NCBI RefSeq assembly: GCF_963664075.1
Contig: NZ_OY760916.1
Coordinates: forward strand, 2,935,001 to 2,999,000
DNA: 64,000 nt
Source: an uncultured Desulfobulbus sp.
GTDB lineage: Bacteria > Desulfobacterota > Desulfobulbia > Desulfobulbales > Desulfobulbaceae
Reading direction: 5' to 3'
The translations under genes and the position numbers were made by a program. Of the stretch, positions 56,394 through 64,000 are shown one piece after another (the first letter of the stretch is position 1; every line of letters starts with the position of its first letter). The notes below the pieces were generated by a model. That model did no database searches. It worked only from the letters and a program-made list of their open reading frames with translations, and was not told where the DNA came from.

Positions 56394-57143
56394 ATGCCCA
56401 GCACAACGATTCCGCCTGATGTAATGATCGACCTGATCAAGGTCTCCAAAACCTACCCTCCTGAGGTTCAGGCGCTCGTAGATGTCTCCTTGAGTATCAA
56501 CCGTGGCGAGATTGTATATCTCACAGGCATGAGTGGTGCTGGTAAAACCACCCTGTTACGCCTGATCAGCCGTATGGAAAAACCCAGCAAAGGGATGATT
56601 GATGTAGCGGGTTTTGACCTGGCCAAACTACCCCAACGAAAAATGCACCTCCTGCGCCGCAAAATCGGTATGGCCTACCAGGACTTTAAACTCCTTCAGG
56701 ACCGAACTGTGGCAGATAATATTGCCATCGCCATGGAGGTACTCTACACCCCCAAAAAGACCATTGAACGAAGGACGCGTGAACTTCTGGAGCAGCTGAA
56801 TTTAAGCCACAAATATGCGACCCGAGCGGGTGAACTCTCCCGTGGCGAACAACAGCGGGTAACCATTGCCAGGGCCGTGGCCAACGTTCCGGACATTATT
56901 CTTGCCGACGAGCCCACGGGAAACCTGGATGGGGAAACAACCGCCCGGGTAATGGATCTCTTTTACCGACTCAATCGCAAAGGCTCCACCTTACTCATAG
57001 CCACCCACGACACACGGCTCTACCGCCAAGACAGGGACCGGGTGATTGAACTGCGCTTTGGCCGCCAGCAATCGGCTGTTCAGCCCCGTGTCTTCGAGGC
57101 AGAAGAGGAACATGAGTTCGCCGAGTTCCAGGAAGGGGTGTAA
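56394..57143 (+). CDS. ftsE: Cell division ATP-binding protein FtsE
   Basis: Up to 249 residues; the ATG at 56424 (MIDLIKVSKTYPPEVQAL) fits the family start best, but neither start has a good ribosome binding site. Motifs: Walker A GMSGAGKTT, YQDFKLLQDRTV, LSRGEQQRV, Walker B ILADEPTGNLD, ATHD. The signature has Arg in place of the second Gly (LSRGEQ). With FtsX it forms the ABC-like complex that controls septal peptidoglycan hydrolysis through EnvC. ftsX starts three bases later. Confidence 0.95.
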   Translation: MPSTTIPPDVMIDLIKVSKTYPPEVQALVDVSLSINRGEIVYLTGMSGAGKTTLLRLISRMEKPSKGMIDVAGFDLAKLPQRKMHLLRRKIGMAYQDFKLLQDRTVADNIAIAMEVLYTPKKTIERRTRELLEQLNLSHKYATRAGELSRGEQQRVTIARAVANVPDIILADEPTGNLDGETTARVMDLFYRLNRKGSTLLIATHDTRLYRQDRDRVIELRFGRQQSAVQPRVFEAEEEHEFAEFQEGV

Positions 57144-57145
57144 TC

Positions 57146-58030
57146 ATGCGCTTTCTTGCTGTCACCTTTGGACATACCATACGAAACATGCTGCTGACCT
57201 GGAAATCGCAGTGCATGACCCTGTTTACAGTTTCGCTATCGGTATTAATTTTTTCCTTTTTTTATCTGGTTTACACCAATGCCCTGCAGGTCAGCGCCTC
57301 GCTTGATGATGACTTACGGTTGATCGTTTACCTGGACGAGGAACCCTCACCACCTATGCAGGCTCAGTACCGCTCAAAAATTCTTAAATTTGATCAGGTA
57401 GAGAAGATCGAGTTTGTCAGTAGCCATGATGCCTACCAACGATTTGAACGAGCACTGGGAACAAATGCGGACGTGCTCACCGGTGTACCGGAAGATTTTC
57501 TGCCCCCTTCTATCGAGGTTTATCCCATTCGTTCGCTGGACAGCCTCTCACGGATAAAACGGTTCTCCGATTATCTCCAGACCTTGCCAGGTGTCCTCAA
57601 AGTACAGTACGGCCAAGAGTGGATTGATCGCTTCCATTCCTTTATTCAACTGATTCGAGTGGTCATCATCCTCTCGGGTGCATTGCTTGTCATGACCACT
57701 ACCTTTATGGTGGCACACACTATCCGCCTCACCTTGGTTTCCAGACAGCAGGAGCTGGAACTACTTCGCCTGGTAGGCGCCACCAACAACTACATTCGCA
57801 CGCCCTTTCTCTTTGAAGGAGCCCTGCAGGGGCTGATTGGGGCGGCAAGTGGAATGGGGGCACTCCTCCTGTTATACAACTGGATCAAACTTCAGTTTGC
57901 CGGACCATCTACAACGCCCCTCCCATTCACCTTCTTAAGCTGGCCGGTTATCGGGCTTCTGGTCGGCCTGGCAACACTGCTCTGTATCCTCGGCAGTTTT
58001 TCGGCCATTCGACGATTCACTCGCTTGTAA
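57146..58030 (+). CDS. ftsX: Cell division protein FtsX
   Basis: The 294-residue protein has four transmembrane helices (about 22-45, 170-195, 223-245 and 263-287). The large periplasmic loop between the first two helices (about 45-165) contacts the hydrolase activator. The conserved VSRQQELELLRLVGATNNYIR is the FtsX/LolC-type coupling segment. It is the membrane partner of FtsE and is followed seven bases later by envC. Confidence 0.95.
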   Translation: MRFLAVTFGHTIRNMLLTWKSQCMTLFTVSLSVLIFSFFYLVYTNALQVSASLDDDLRLIVYLDEEPSPPMQAQYRSKILKFDQVEKIEFVSSHDAYQRFERALGTNADVLTGVPEDFLPPSIEVYPIRSLDSLSRIKRFSDYLQTLPGVLKVQYGQEWIDRFHSFIQLIRVVIILSGALLVMTTTFMVAHTIRLTLVSRQQELELLRLVGATNNYIRTPFLFEGALQGLIGAASGMGALLLLYNWIKLQFAGPSTTPLPFTFLSWPVIGLLVGLATLLCILGSFSAIRRFTRL

Positions 58031-58036
58031 ACCAAG

Positions 58037-59185
58037 ATGAAACGGATCTTTTGTACAACCCTCTGTCTGCTGTTTCTTTCCCCGTGGTGCCTAGCACAGC
58101 CGACAAGGCAGCAGGATGCCATCTCCATCGGCAAACTGCGTTTTGGCATCCATGACCAGGAAATGCTCATTCGCCAGAGTAAAGAACAGGAACAGCAAGT
58201 ACGCGGAGACCTTACCCGTCTTACCCATGAGGTACAATCCCACCAGGAAAAGATTGAGACGCTCAAAGCCAAAATCGGCCAGCAACAGCAAATCCTCAAA
58301 GCAAAGGAACAGGAGATGATCAGCCTGATGCGCCAAAACGAAAGCCTGCGCAGCAGCCTGATCAAACGGCTCAAAGCATATTATCTCTCAGGACAACAAG
58401 GCCTTTTCACCTATGCTTTTTCCGGGCAAACCCTACCAGAGATGCTAATAAGCCAGGAGGCCTTCGCCTCTCTGGTCACCTATGACCAAGAACTTTTCAG
58501 TGAATATCGCGCCAGTATCACAGAAATCAAGCGTGTAACGGAGGCTAAAAGCCTGGAAAAAGCCATGCTGGAAAAATTCCTGGAAGATACCGACCAGGAA
58601 ACGCAGGAACTGAAGGCCACCGTCAAGCAAAAAGATGCACTGATGGAACGGGTTCGTGCTCAGAAAGGGCTTTATGTCTTGGCTCTACGAGAAATGCGCA
58701 AAGCCGAGCGTGAACTCGCTGACTCTTTGCAGCACCATCAGCCGCAGCTAACCGTCGCATTGCAGGGGAGCTTTCTTGAGAACAAGGGGTTGCTCCCACC
58801 GCCCCTCTGGGGAGAGGTCGTCCGAGGTTTTCACCAGTCTGGAGAAAATGGAGAGACTACCTTTGCCAACGGCATAACCATTAAAACTCCTGCCAAAAGT
58901 GAAGTCTTTGCCATCTTTGGTGGTACAATCCTTTTCGCCGGGCCCATGCGAGGATACGGCAAGATGATCATTATCGATCATCACCAGCAATATTATTCTG
59001 TCTCTGCACGGCTTGGAGAAATCTCGGTACAGGTTGGCGATACTGTTTCTCAGGGGCAGCTGCTCGGAAGAACAAATGCTGAAAGTTATCGTCCGGCAGG
59101 GGAGTTCTACTTTGAAATTCGTCGGGATGCCCTTGCCGAGAATCCCTTACACTGGCTTTCTCCTGAGAGCCTCTCTCTTCCCTGA
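58037..59185 (+). CDS. envC: EnvC-like murein hydrolase activator with degenerate LytM domain
   Basis: The 382-residue protein has a signal peptide (about 1-20), a coiled coil (about 25-230) and a C-terminal LytM/M23 domain (about 270-375). Where active M23 enzymes have a first histidine, an Asp, and an HLH-type motif, this one shows YSVSARLGE and GEFYFEIR. The zinc ligands are missing. This is as in E. coli EnvC, which activates amidases rather than cutting itself. Position after ftsEX supports that role. Confidence 0.9.
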   Translation: MKRIFCTTLCLLFLSPWCLAQPTRQQDAISIGKLRFGIHDQEMLIRQSKEQEQQVRGDLTRLTHEVQSHQEKIETLKAKIGQQQQILKAKEQEMISLMRQNESLRSSLIKRLKAYYLSGQQGLFTYAFSGQTLPEMLISQEAFASLVTYDQELFSEYRASITEIKRVTEAKSLEKAMLEKFLEDTDQETQELKATVKQKDALMERVRAQKGLYVLALREMRKAERELADSLQHHQPQLTVALQGSFLENKGLLPPPLWGEVVRGFHQSGENGETTFANGITIKTPAKSEVFAIFGGTILFAGPMRGYGKMIIIDHHQQYYSVSARLGEISVQVGDTVSQGQLLGRTNAESYRPAGEFYFEIRRDALAENPLHWLSPESLSLP

Positions 59186-59421
59186 AAATCATAATGGCAA
59201 GACCTGATCTGCAATGAATAACCGTTGCCTCTGCGAAAAAATATCGTTAACCTAGTTGATATTTGGAAATAATTCCCCCTTATCCCCTAACTTCATTCAT
59301 CCTCAACAGAGTTTTTTGCACCTGCCTTTCCTGCCCACATCACTAGTGAGAGGTGCTCTATGTACGCAGACCGCCGAGCCCCCATCCAACATCAATACAA
59401 GCAAAAGGTCTAGCTAGGCAC

Positions 59422-60795
59422 ATGCAATATCGCGTTTTCCATATCATGACACGGTCGTTTTTTTCCATCTTTCTCTGCTGTTGCCTGTGGTGCACTTCCG
59501 TTGTTGCTGACACCGACAAACAAGAGCGGGACTTCTATCGAGACCTGGAGACCTTTGCCAACGTCCTCACGCTCATTCAGCAGTATTATGTGGATGAGGT
59601 GGACTCCGGCAAGGTGCTGACCGGTGCCATCAACGGCATGCTCAGTTCCCTGGATCCACACTCGGCTTACATGACGGCTGAAGATTTTCGTGCCCTGGAA
59701 GAGGAGACGTCGGGCAGCTTCACCGGAATCGGTATTGAGATTTCAATCCGAGATGGCGTGCTGACTGCCGTTACGCCCATTGAAGGCACACCAGCCGACA
59801 AACAGGGCATTCAGCCTGGGGACCAGATCGTTCGCATCAACGGCAAACTGACCAAAACCATGACCCTGATGGAAGCGGTGAAGATGCTGCGGGGAGAGGT
59901 TGGAACGCAGGTGACAATTACCATCCACCGAAAACAGTGGAAAACCCCTAAAGATTACATCTTGACCCGAGAAGCCATCCCTTTAGTCTCGGTAAACTCC
60001 ATGGTGCTGGAACCCGGCTACGGGTATATTCGCATCTCCAACTTTCAGAGTTCGACCACGCAGGATGTCGTCGCGGCTCTTGAAGGACTACGCAAAAATG
60101 GACATCTCCTGGGGCTGATCCTCGATCTGCGCAACAACCCTGGTGGGCTGCTTGACCAGGCGGTAAACGTCTCCGATCTCTTCTTAGATAAAGGCGTAAT
60201 TGTGACCACAAAGGGACGATTCAAGGAAGAACAAATGGTCTTTGAGGCCCATCCGACCGGGGGGCACAACACCTTCTCCATGGTCGTACTGGTCAACAGT
60301 GGTAGCGCCAGCGGCTCAGAAATTGTGGCTGGAGCCCTGCAGGATCACAAACGAGCTATCATTCTTGGTACGACCACCTTTGGCAAGGGCTCGGTCCAGA
60401 CCGTCCTGCCTCTTCCTGAAGGAGCTGGGCTACGCCTGACGACGGCCAAGTATTATACCCCGTCAGGCGATTCTATTCAGGCCACTGGCATAAAACCGGA
60501 TATGATCGTTCCTCTGGTGCCCGTGATCTCTGAAAATGAAGACAAGCCTGAGACCGGGCCCATCGCCACCATAACCATTCGGGAAAAGGATCTGCCCAAT
60601 CACCTCAACAACGAAACCCTGGCACCGGGCTATCGGGCTCCCAAAGAAAAAGAAATGGGGAATCAGGAAGAAAATTTTCAACGGGTGGATGAAATCGAAC
60701 AGTTCAGCAAACGTCTGGAACAGGATAACCAGCTGCGCACTGCGCTGATTATCCTTAAAAGCCTCGACTTTGCCGCAGACCAGGCTACAGAGTAA
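59422..60795 (+). CDS. ctpA: Carboxyl-terminal processing protease (S41 family)
   Basis: About 457 residues from the ATG at 59422; the ATG at 59446 would give a classical signal peptide directly, so the start is unsure. After the signal come an N-terminal S41 segment, a PDZ domain (about 90-170; GVLTAVTPIEGTPADKQGIQ) and a protease core. The core has the catalytic Ser in NSGSASGSEIVAG and the Lys in TFGKGSVQT. CtpA-type proteases act in the periplasm on envelope or cell-wall hydrolase proteins. The ftsEX-envC-ctpA order is common in Proteobacteria. Confidence 0.93.
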   Translation: MQYRVFHIMTRSFFSIFLCCCLWCTSVVADTDKQERDFYRDLETFANVLTLIQQYYVDEVDSGKVLTGAINGMLSSLDPHSAYMTAEDFRALEEETSGSFTGIGIEISIRDGVLTAVTPIEGTPADKQGIQPGDQIVRINGKLTKTMTLMEAVKMLRGEVGTQVTITIHRKQWKTPKDYILTREAIPLVSVNSMVLEPGYGYIRISNFQSSTTQDVVAALEGLRKNGHLLGLILDLRNNPGGLLDQAVNVSDLFLDKGVIVTTKGRFKEEQMVFEAHPTGGHNTFSMVVLVNSGSASGSEIVAGALQDHKRAIILGTTTFGKGSVQTVLPLPEGAGLRLTTAKYYTPSGDSIQATGIKPDMIVPLVPVISENEDKPETGPIATITIREKDLPNHLNNETLAPGYRAPKEKEMGNQEENFQRVDEIEQFSKRLEQDNQLRTALIILKSLDFAADQATE

Positions 60796-61695
60796 TCAGG
60801 CTAAACCCAAATCCCTTAGAATATTCTGATTTGAGCTCCAGTTCTTGCGCACCTTGATCCAGAGGTGCAGCTGAACCTTACAGCCGAGCAGATGTTCAAT
60901 ATCAGCGGTGGACTGCTTGCGAATCGTGGCCAGCATCCGCCCTTTCTGCCCCACAAGAATACCTTTTTGTGAGCTGCGCTCCACCATGATAGTGGCATGG
61001 ATCACCACCGGTTCACCTTCATCGAACTGATCAATGACCACGGCGGTTGAATAAGGGACCTCATCCCGAGTCAGCAAAAAAACTTTTTCTCGAATGATCT
61101 CAGAGGCTATAAATCGCTCGGTGGCGTCGGTGGGGAGATCATCAGGATAGTACTGGGGCCCCTCGGGCAGATGCTTGACCAGTTCCTGGGTCAAGGTGTC
61201 CACGGCGCTGCCCTCGAGGGCGGATATGGGCACAATGGCGCTGAAGGGATGCAGGTTGCCGTACCACTCCATCACCGGCAAGAGCTGGGCTGGTGCAAGC
61301 AGGTCCACCTTATTCAGGGCCAGGACCACCGGGGTCTGCACCTTGTCCAGATACTTTTTGTACTCCTCTGCCCGCTGCTCCAGCTTCTTGGGCGGCATAT
61401 CGGTTGCATCGACCAGAAATAAAACCACGTCCGCCTCGGCCAGGCTCTCCATGGCCACTCGCACCATCTGCCGGTTCATTTCTTCCCGCGCATTATGTAA
61501 GCCCGGCGTATCGAGTAAAATCATCTGATACTGCTCGCCAGTGACGATCCCCATAATGCGATTGCGGGTGGTCTGCGGCTTGGGAGTCACTATGGCAATT
61601 TTCAATTGTAACAGATGGTTAAGCAGTGTTGACTTTCCGGCGTTAGGTGGCCCGATGATCGCTGTCACTCCGGAACGGTGGCTGGTCGTCTTCAA
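60796..61695 (-). CDS. era: Ribosome-assembly GTPase Era
   Basis: The 299-residue protein has G1 GPPNAGKST, effector [13 protein letters not shown]3 DTPGLH and G4 NKVD, plus a C-terminal KH domain (about 205-290; [18 protein letters not shown]). Era binds the 3' end of 16S rRNA during 30S assembly. The start is a TTG at 61695, with GAGGT 11 bases upstream. It is divergent from the RNase II gene, fitting a joint RNA-processing context. Confidence 0.96.
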   Translation of the reverse strand: MKTTSHRSGVTAIIGPPNAGKSTLLNHLLQLKIAIVTPKPQTTRNRIMGIVTGEQYQMILLDTPGLHNAREEMNRQMVRVAMESLAEADVVLFLVDATDMPPKKLEQRAEEYKKYLDKVQTPVVLALNKVDLLAPAQLLPVMEWYGNLHPFSAIVPISALEGSAVDTLTQELVKHLPEGPQYYPDDLPTDATERFIASEIIREKVFLLTRDEVPYSTAVVIDQFDEGEPVVIHATIMVERSSQKGILVGQKGRMLATIRKQSTADIEHLLGCKVQLHLWIKVRKNWSSNQNILRDLGLA

Positions 61696-61827
61696 AATAA
61701 ATGCATACCTCGTGGGGCTTTCGGGGGAAATTCCCCGAAGAAATTAATGACAAAGGTGTGGAATCCTGCTATCCACTGTAGCTTACCCTATTACAATGAC
61801 CTCTCTATTGCGCAAAGTAAAGTACCA

Positions 61828-63831
61828 ATGATCTCCTCCGGCAGCATTATCGAATTTATTGACGGTGGCAAGTTCCTTTGTGGCTTCGTTACCGACGTTG
61901 CCGAAAAGAAGATCCACCTCGTGAGCCAGAACGGCCGCGAGATGCATCTAGCCGCCTCCCGTGTTCTCTCGGTTTCTAAAACACTCCAGGCAAAACCAGA
62001 GAGCCGTGAAGCCACTAGTCAGCTTTTACAACAGTGTTGGCAGAATCGGGCAGAACTCACACAAACCATTGACCTGGCCGAACTCTGGGAAATAGTCCAT
62101 GAGGATGCCAATGAAGACCTCCCTCCAGAACTGCTGGCTGATCTTTTGTATGGCAGTGATGCCACCGATGACCAGCGAGCTGCCTTTCTGCGGGCGGTAT
62201 TCACAGACCCCCTCTATTTTAAATTTAAAAACGGCCTCATAGCCACCCATACTCCGGAGCAGGTTGAACAACTCCTGCTGCAAAGACAGCGAGAGGCTGA
62301 AAAAGCCCAGCTGCTTGAGCAGTCGGTGCTCGGATTCAAAGCACTCAACCAGGGAAAACGGATTGGGGAAGATCAGTGGCCAGAACAAAAACAATGTTTT
62401 GCCTGGTTACAGGAATCTGTACTTCTTGGCAGTGACGCAGCTGAAGATAAATTTATTCGTCAATGCTTGAAGAGAGCTGGACTCACCTCCCCCCATGCAG
62501 GTTTTGAGCTCTTAGTGAAAGCTGGCATCTGGGATCGCGATGAAAACCTCTCCCTGCTTCGCTCCGATCAGCCCCTTGAATTTGCCCAAGAGGCTCAAAG
62601 CGAAGCCGACAACCTGCAAGAGGCAACTCTTGAGGAGCTGCTGGCTGATCCCAAACGCAAAGATTTACGAGACCTCAACATCCTCACTATTGATGGCGCC
62701 TTTACCCGAGATTTTGATGACGCTGTCCATGTGACCCATAAAGAGGGTGGCCTGATCGAGGTGGGCATTCACATAACTGACGTAAGCTATTACATCTCGC
62801 CCAAAAGTGCGCTCTTTGGCGAGGCCAGGGAACGGGCTACCTCTATTTATTTCCCTGAAGGGCAGATTCCCATGTTGCCCAAAAACCTTTCCCTTGATCT
62901 CTGCAGCCTGATTCAAGGAAAAGTTCGCCCTGCCATCAGCTTTCTGATTAATTTTGATGCACAGGGAACCCTGTTGCGCAGTTCCATCGTCCCCTCCATA
63001 ATTGAGGTCAAACGCCAGCTGAGTTACCGCGACGCCGATGGTCTCATTGATAAAGATCCAGATCTCAAAGCCCTGAACACCCTGCGCCAACAACTTCGCC
63101 AGCAACGAGTTGACCGAGGCGCCCTGCTGCTCTCCCTCCCTGATGTCAATGTGGATATTCGAGATCGACAAAATATTCAGGTCTATCTTTCCCCGGTGGA
63201 TACGCCCTCGCGCAACCTGATTTCCGAGCTGATGATCCTGGCAAACGGCCTTGCTGCAGCCTACTTTGCCAACCAGGAAGCTCCTGGATTATTTCGCTCA
63301 CAGCCTCCGCCCCGCAGACGCATTATCTCGGGGGTCCAAAATTCTTTGACCGATATCGCCTATCAACGACGATTTCTCTCACGGGGTGAGCTGACCTCCC
63401 ACCCGAAGCCCCATAGTGGCCTGGGGTTAAACAGTTACACCACCATTACCTCTCCTATCCGCCGTTTTCTTGACCTGGTGATGCAACACCAGCTCAGTAA
63501 CATGATCCATGGTCGTGGTATTCTTTTTTCAGGTGAGGAATGCAAAACTTTTGCCGGGATCATTCAACAAAAACTTGGCCGTGCCAATGGACTGCGCCAA
63601 CAACGGCACCGCTACTGGATCCTGCGTTATCTGGCACCTAAAGAGGGACAACGATTGGGAGCACTGGTGGTCGGCGTGGGCCCCAAACGGGTCAATCTCC
63701 TGCTCTGCGACTGTCTTTTTGATGTGGATCTGCCTCCTAATCCCTCCTTTCCGGTGGATCCTGGAGACACGGTCCGTATTCGCCTCTCCCGGGTTCGTCC
63801 GCAAGACAATCTCCTTCGGATCGAATGGTAA
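61828..63831 (+). CDS. RNase II family exoribonuclease (RNB domain)
   Basis: About 667 residues from the ATG at 61828; the longer frame back to 61678 overlaps the era start and is unlikely. An N-terminal barrel-like region (about 1-50) and a helical middle part precede the RNB domain (about 270-600). The RNB domain has the magnesium aspartates in [16 protein letters not shown] and the final [19 protein letters not shown], and a short S1-like tail follows. It degrades RNA 3' to 5'. Domain layout resembles the RNase II group with an N-terminal SH3-like domain, as in cyanobacteria and plastids, rather than E. coli RNase R. Confidence 0.9.
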   Translation: MISSGSIIEFIDGGKFLCGFVTDVAEKKIHLVSQNGREMHLAASRVLSVSKTLQAKPESREATSQLLQQCWQNRAELTQTIDLAELWEIVHEDANEDLPPELLADLLYGSDATDDQRAAFLRAVFTDPLYFKFKNGLIATHTPEQVEQLLLQRQREAEKAQLLEQSVLGFKALNQGKRIGEDQWPEQKQCFAWLQESVLLGSDAAEDKFIRQCLKRAGLTSPHAGFELLVKAGIWDRDENLSLLRSDQPLEFAQEAQSEADNLQEATLEELLADPKRKDLRDLNILTIDGAFTRDFDDAVHVTHKEGGLIEVGIHITDVSYYISPKSALFGEARERATSIYFPEGQIPMLPKNLSLDLCSLIQGKVRPAISFLINFDAQGTLLRSSIVPSIIEVKRQLSYRDADGLIDKDPDLKALNTLRQQLRQQRVDRGALLLSLPDVNVDIRDRQNIQVYLSPVDTPSRNLISELMILANGLAAAYFANQEAPGLFRSQPPPRRRIISGVQNSLTDIAYQRRFLSRGELTSHPKPHSGLGLNSYTTITSPIRRFLDLVMQHQLSNMIHGRGILFSGEECKTFAGIIQQKLGRANGLRQQRHRYWILRYLAPKEGQRLGALVVGVGPKRVNLLLCDCLFDVDLPPNPSFPVDPGDTVRIRLSRVRPQDNLLRIEW

Positions 63832-64000
63832 AGACTCCTTGATTCCCTTGTTTTGTGCTATCCATAGCCCTATGCTTCCTGAATACTTGCAGATTGCTGG
63901 TGGCGGCAGGTGCAGCCAATGAGGCCCCAGGCGAACGAGGCCTCCTCTATCCAGTCATGGACAAATCCTTGGCGATCAGGTATATGCTCTAAAATGTTCT

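Overview
This window looks like a chromosomal segment of a Gram-negative, deltaproteobacterial (Desulfobacterota) sulfate-reducer type of organism, possibly Desulfobulbales. The visible basis is a tetraheme class III cytochrome c3 gene, a heptaheme cytochrome c with a membrane cytochrome b partner, a PAS/sigma-54 activator, an envelope of diderm type (FtsEX-EnvC, OmpA domain, phosphatidylserine decarboxylase) and the rRNA operon layout 16S-tRNA-Ile-tRNA-Ala-23S. The lineage is inferred from gene content and was not computed.

Layout. 1-2750: the 5' part of an rRNA operon read on the minus strand, with a clear -35/-10 promoter and a 16S processing stem. 2862-4364: a FISUMP-domain surface protein gene broken by three frameshifts. 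5391-9982: a colinear minus-strand cluster of heptaheme cytochrome c, cytochrome b, sigma-54 activator, SCO and PCuAC copper chaperones. 10144-11067: an IS21 remnant and a MITE-like element. 11247-12718: a small membrane protein with a candidate sigma-54 promoter, and cytochrome c3. 12781-16865: a REPIN-like hairpin, a CDF metal transporter with a NifX-like tail, and a TetR/SDR/YhdH module with three copies of a probable TetR operator. 17399-22757: psd, DUF389, FMN reductase, a LigB-like protein that appears to lack metal ligands, and a LysR regulator.

22857-31991 holds a fused MrfA-like helicase/MrfB-like exonuclease, PilZ, a Usp/kinase-fold pair, pheA, uup and a receiver protein. 32036-37849 is an amino-acid import and catabolism operon (binding protein, two permeases, ATPase, FAD oxidoreductase, aminotransferase). 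37966-44086 carries moaA, then tsaD-rsmA and three membrane genes and an iron-type alcohol dehydrogenase. 44304-46238 is glgB. 46337-51166 encodes a 1609-residue coiled-coil protein with an OmpA tail, built partly from tandem 49-residue (seven-heptad) units. 51385-55957 (minus) holds a dCACHE chemoreceptor, DUF445 and gph. 56394-60795 is the division module ftsE-ftsX-envC-ctpA, followed by era (minus) and an RNase II family gene (plus).

Four dispersed copies of a roughly 150-bp element with similar ends lie at 10892, 16867, 20821 (partial) and 39235. The most unusual items are the MrfA-MrfB fusion, the 49-residue-periodic coiled coil, the split cytochrome c/b module and the MITE-like family. 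No CRISPR array, phage or complete insertion sequence was seen.
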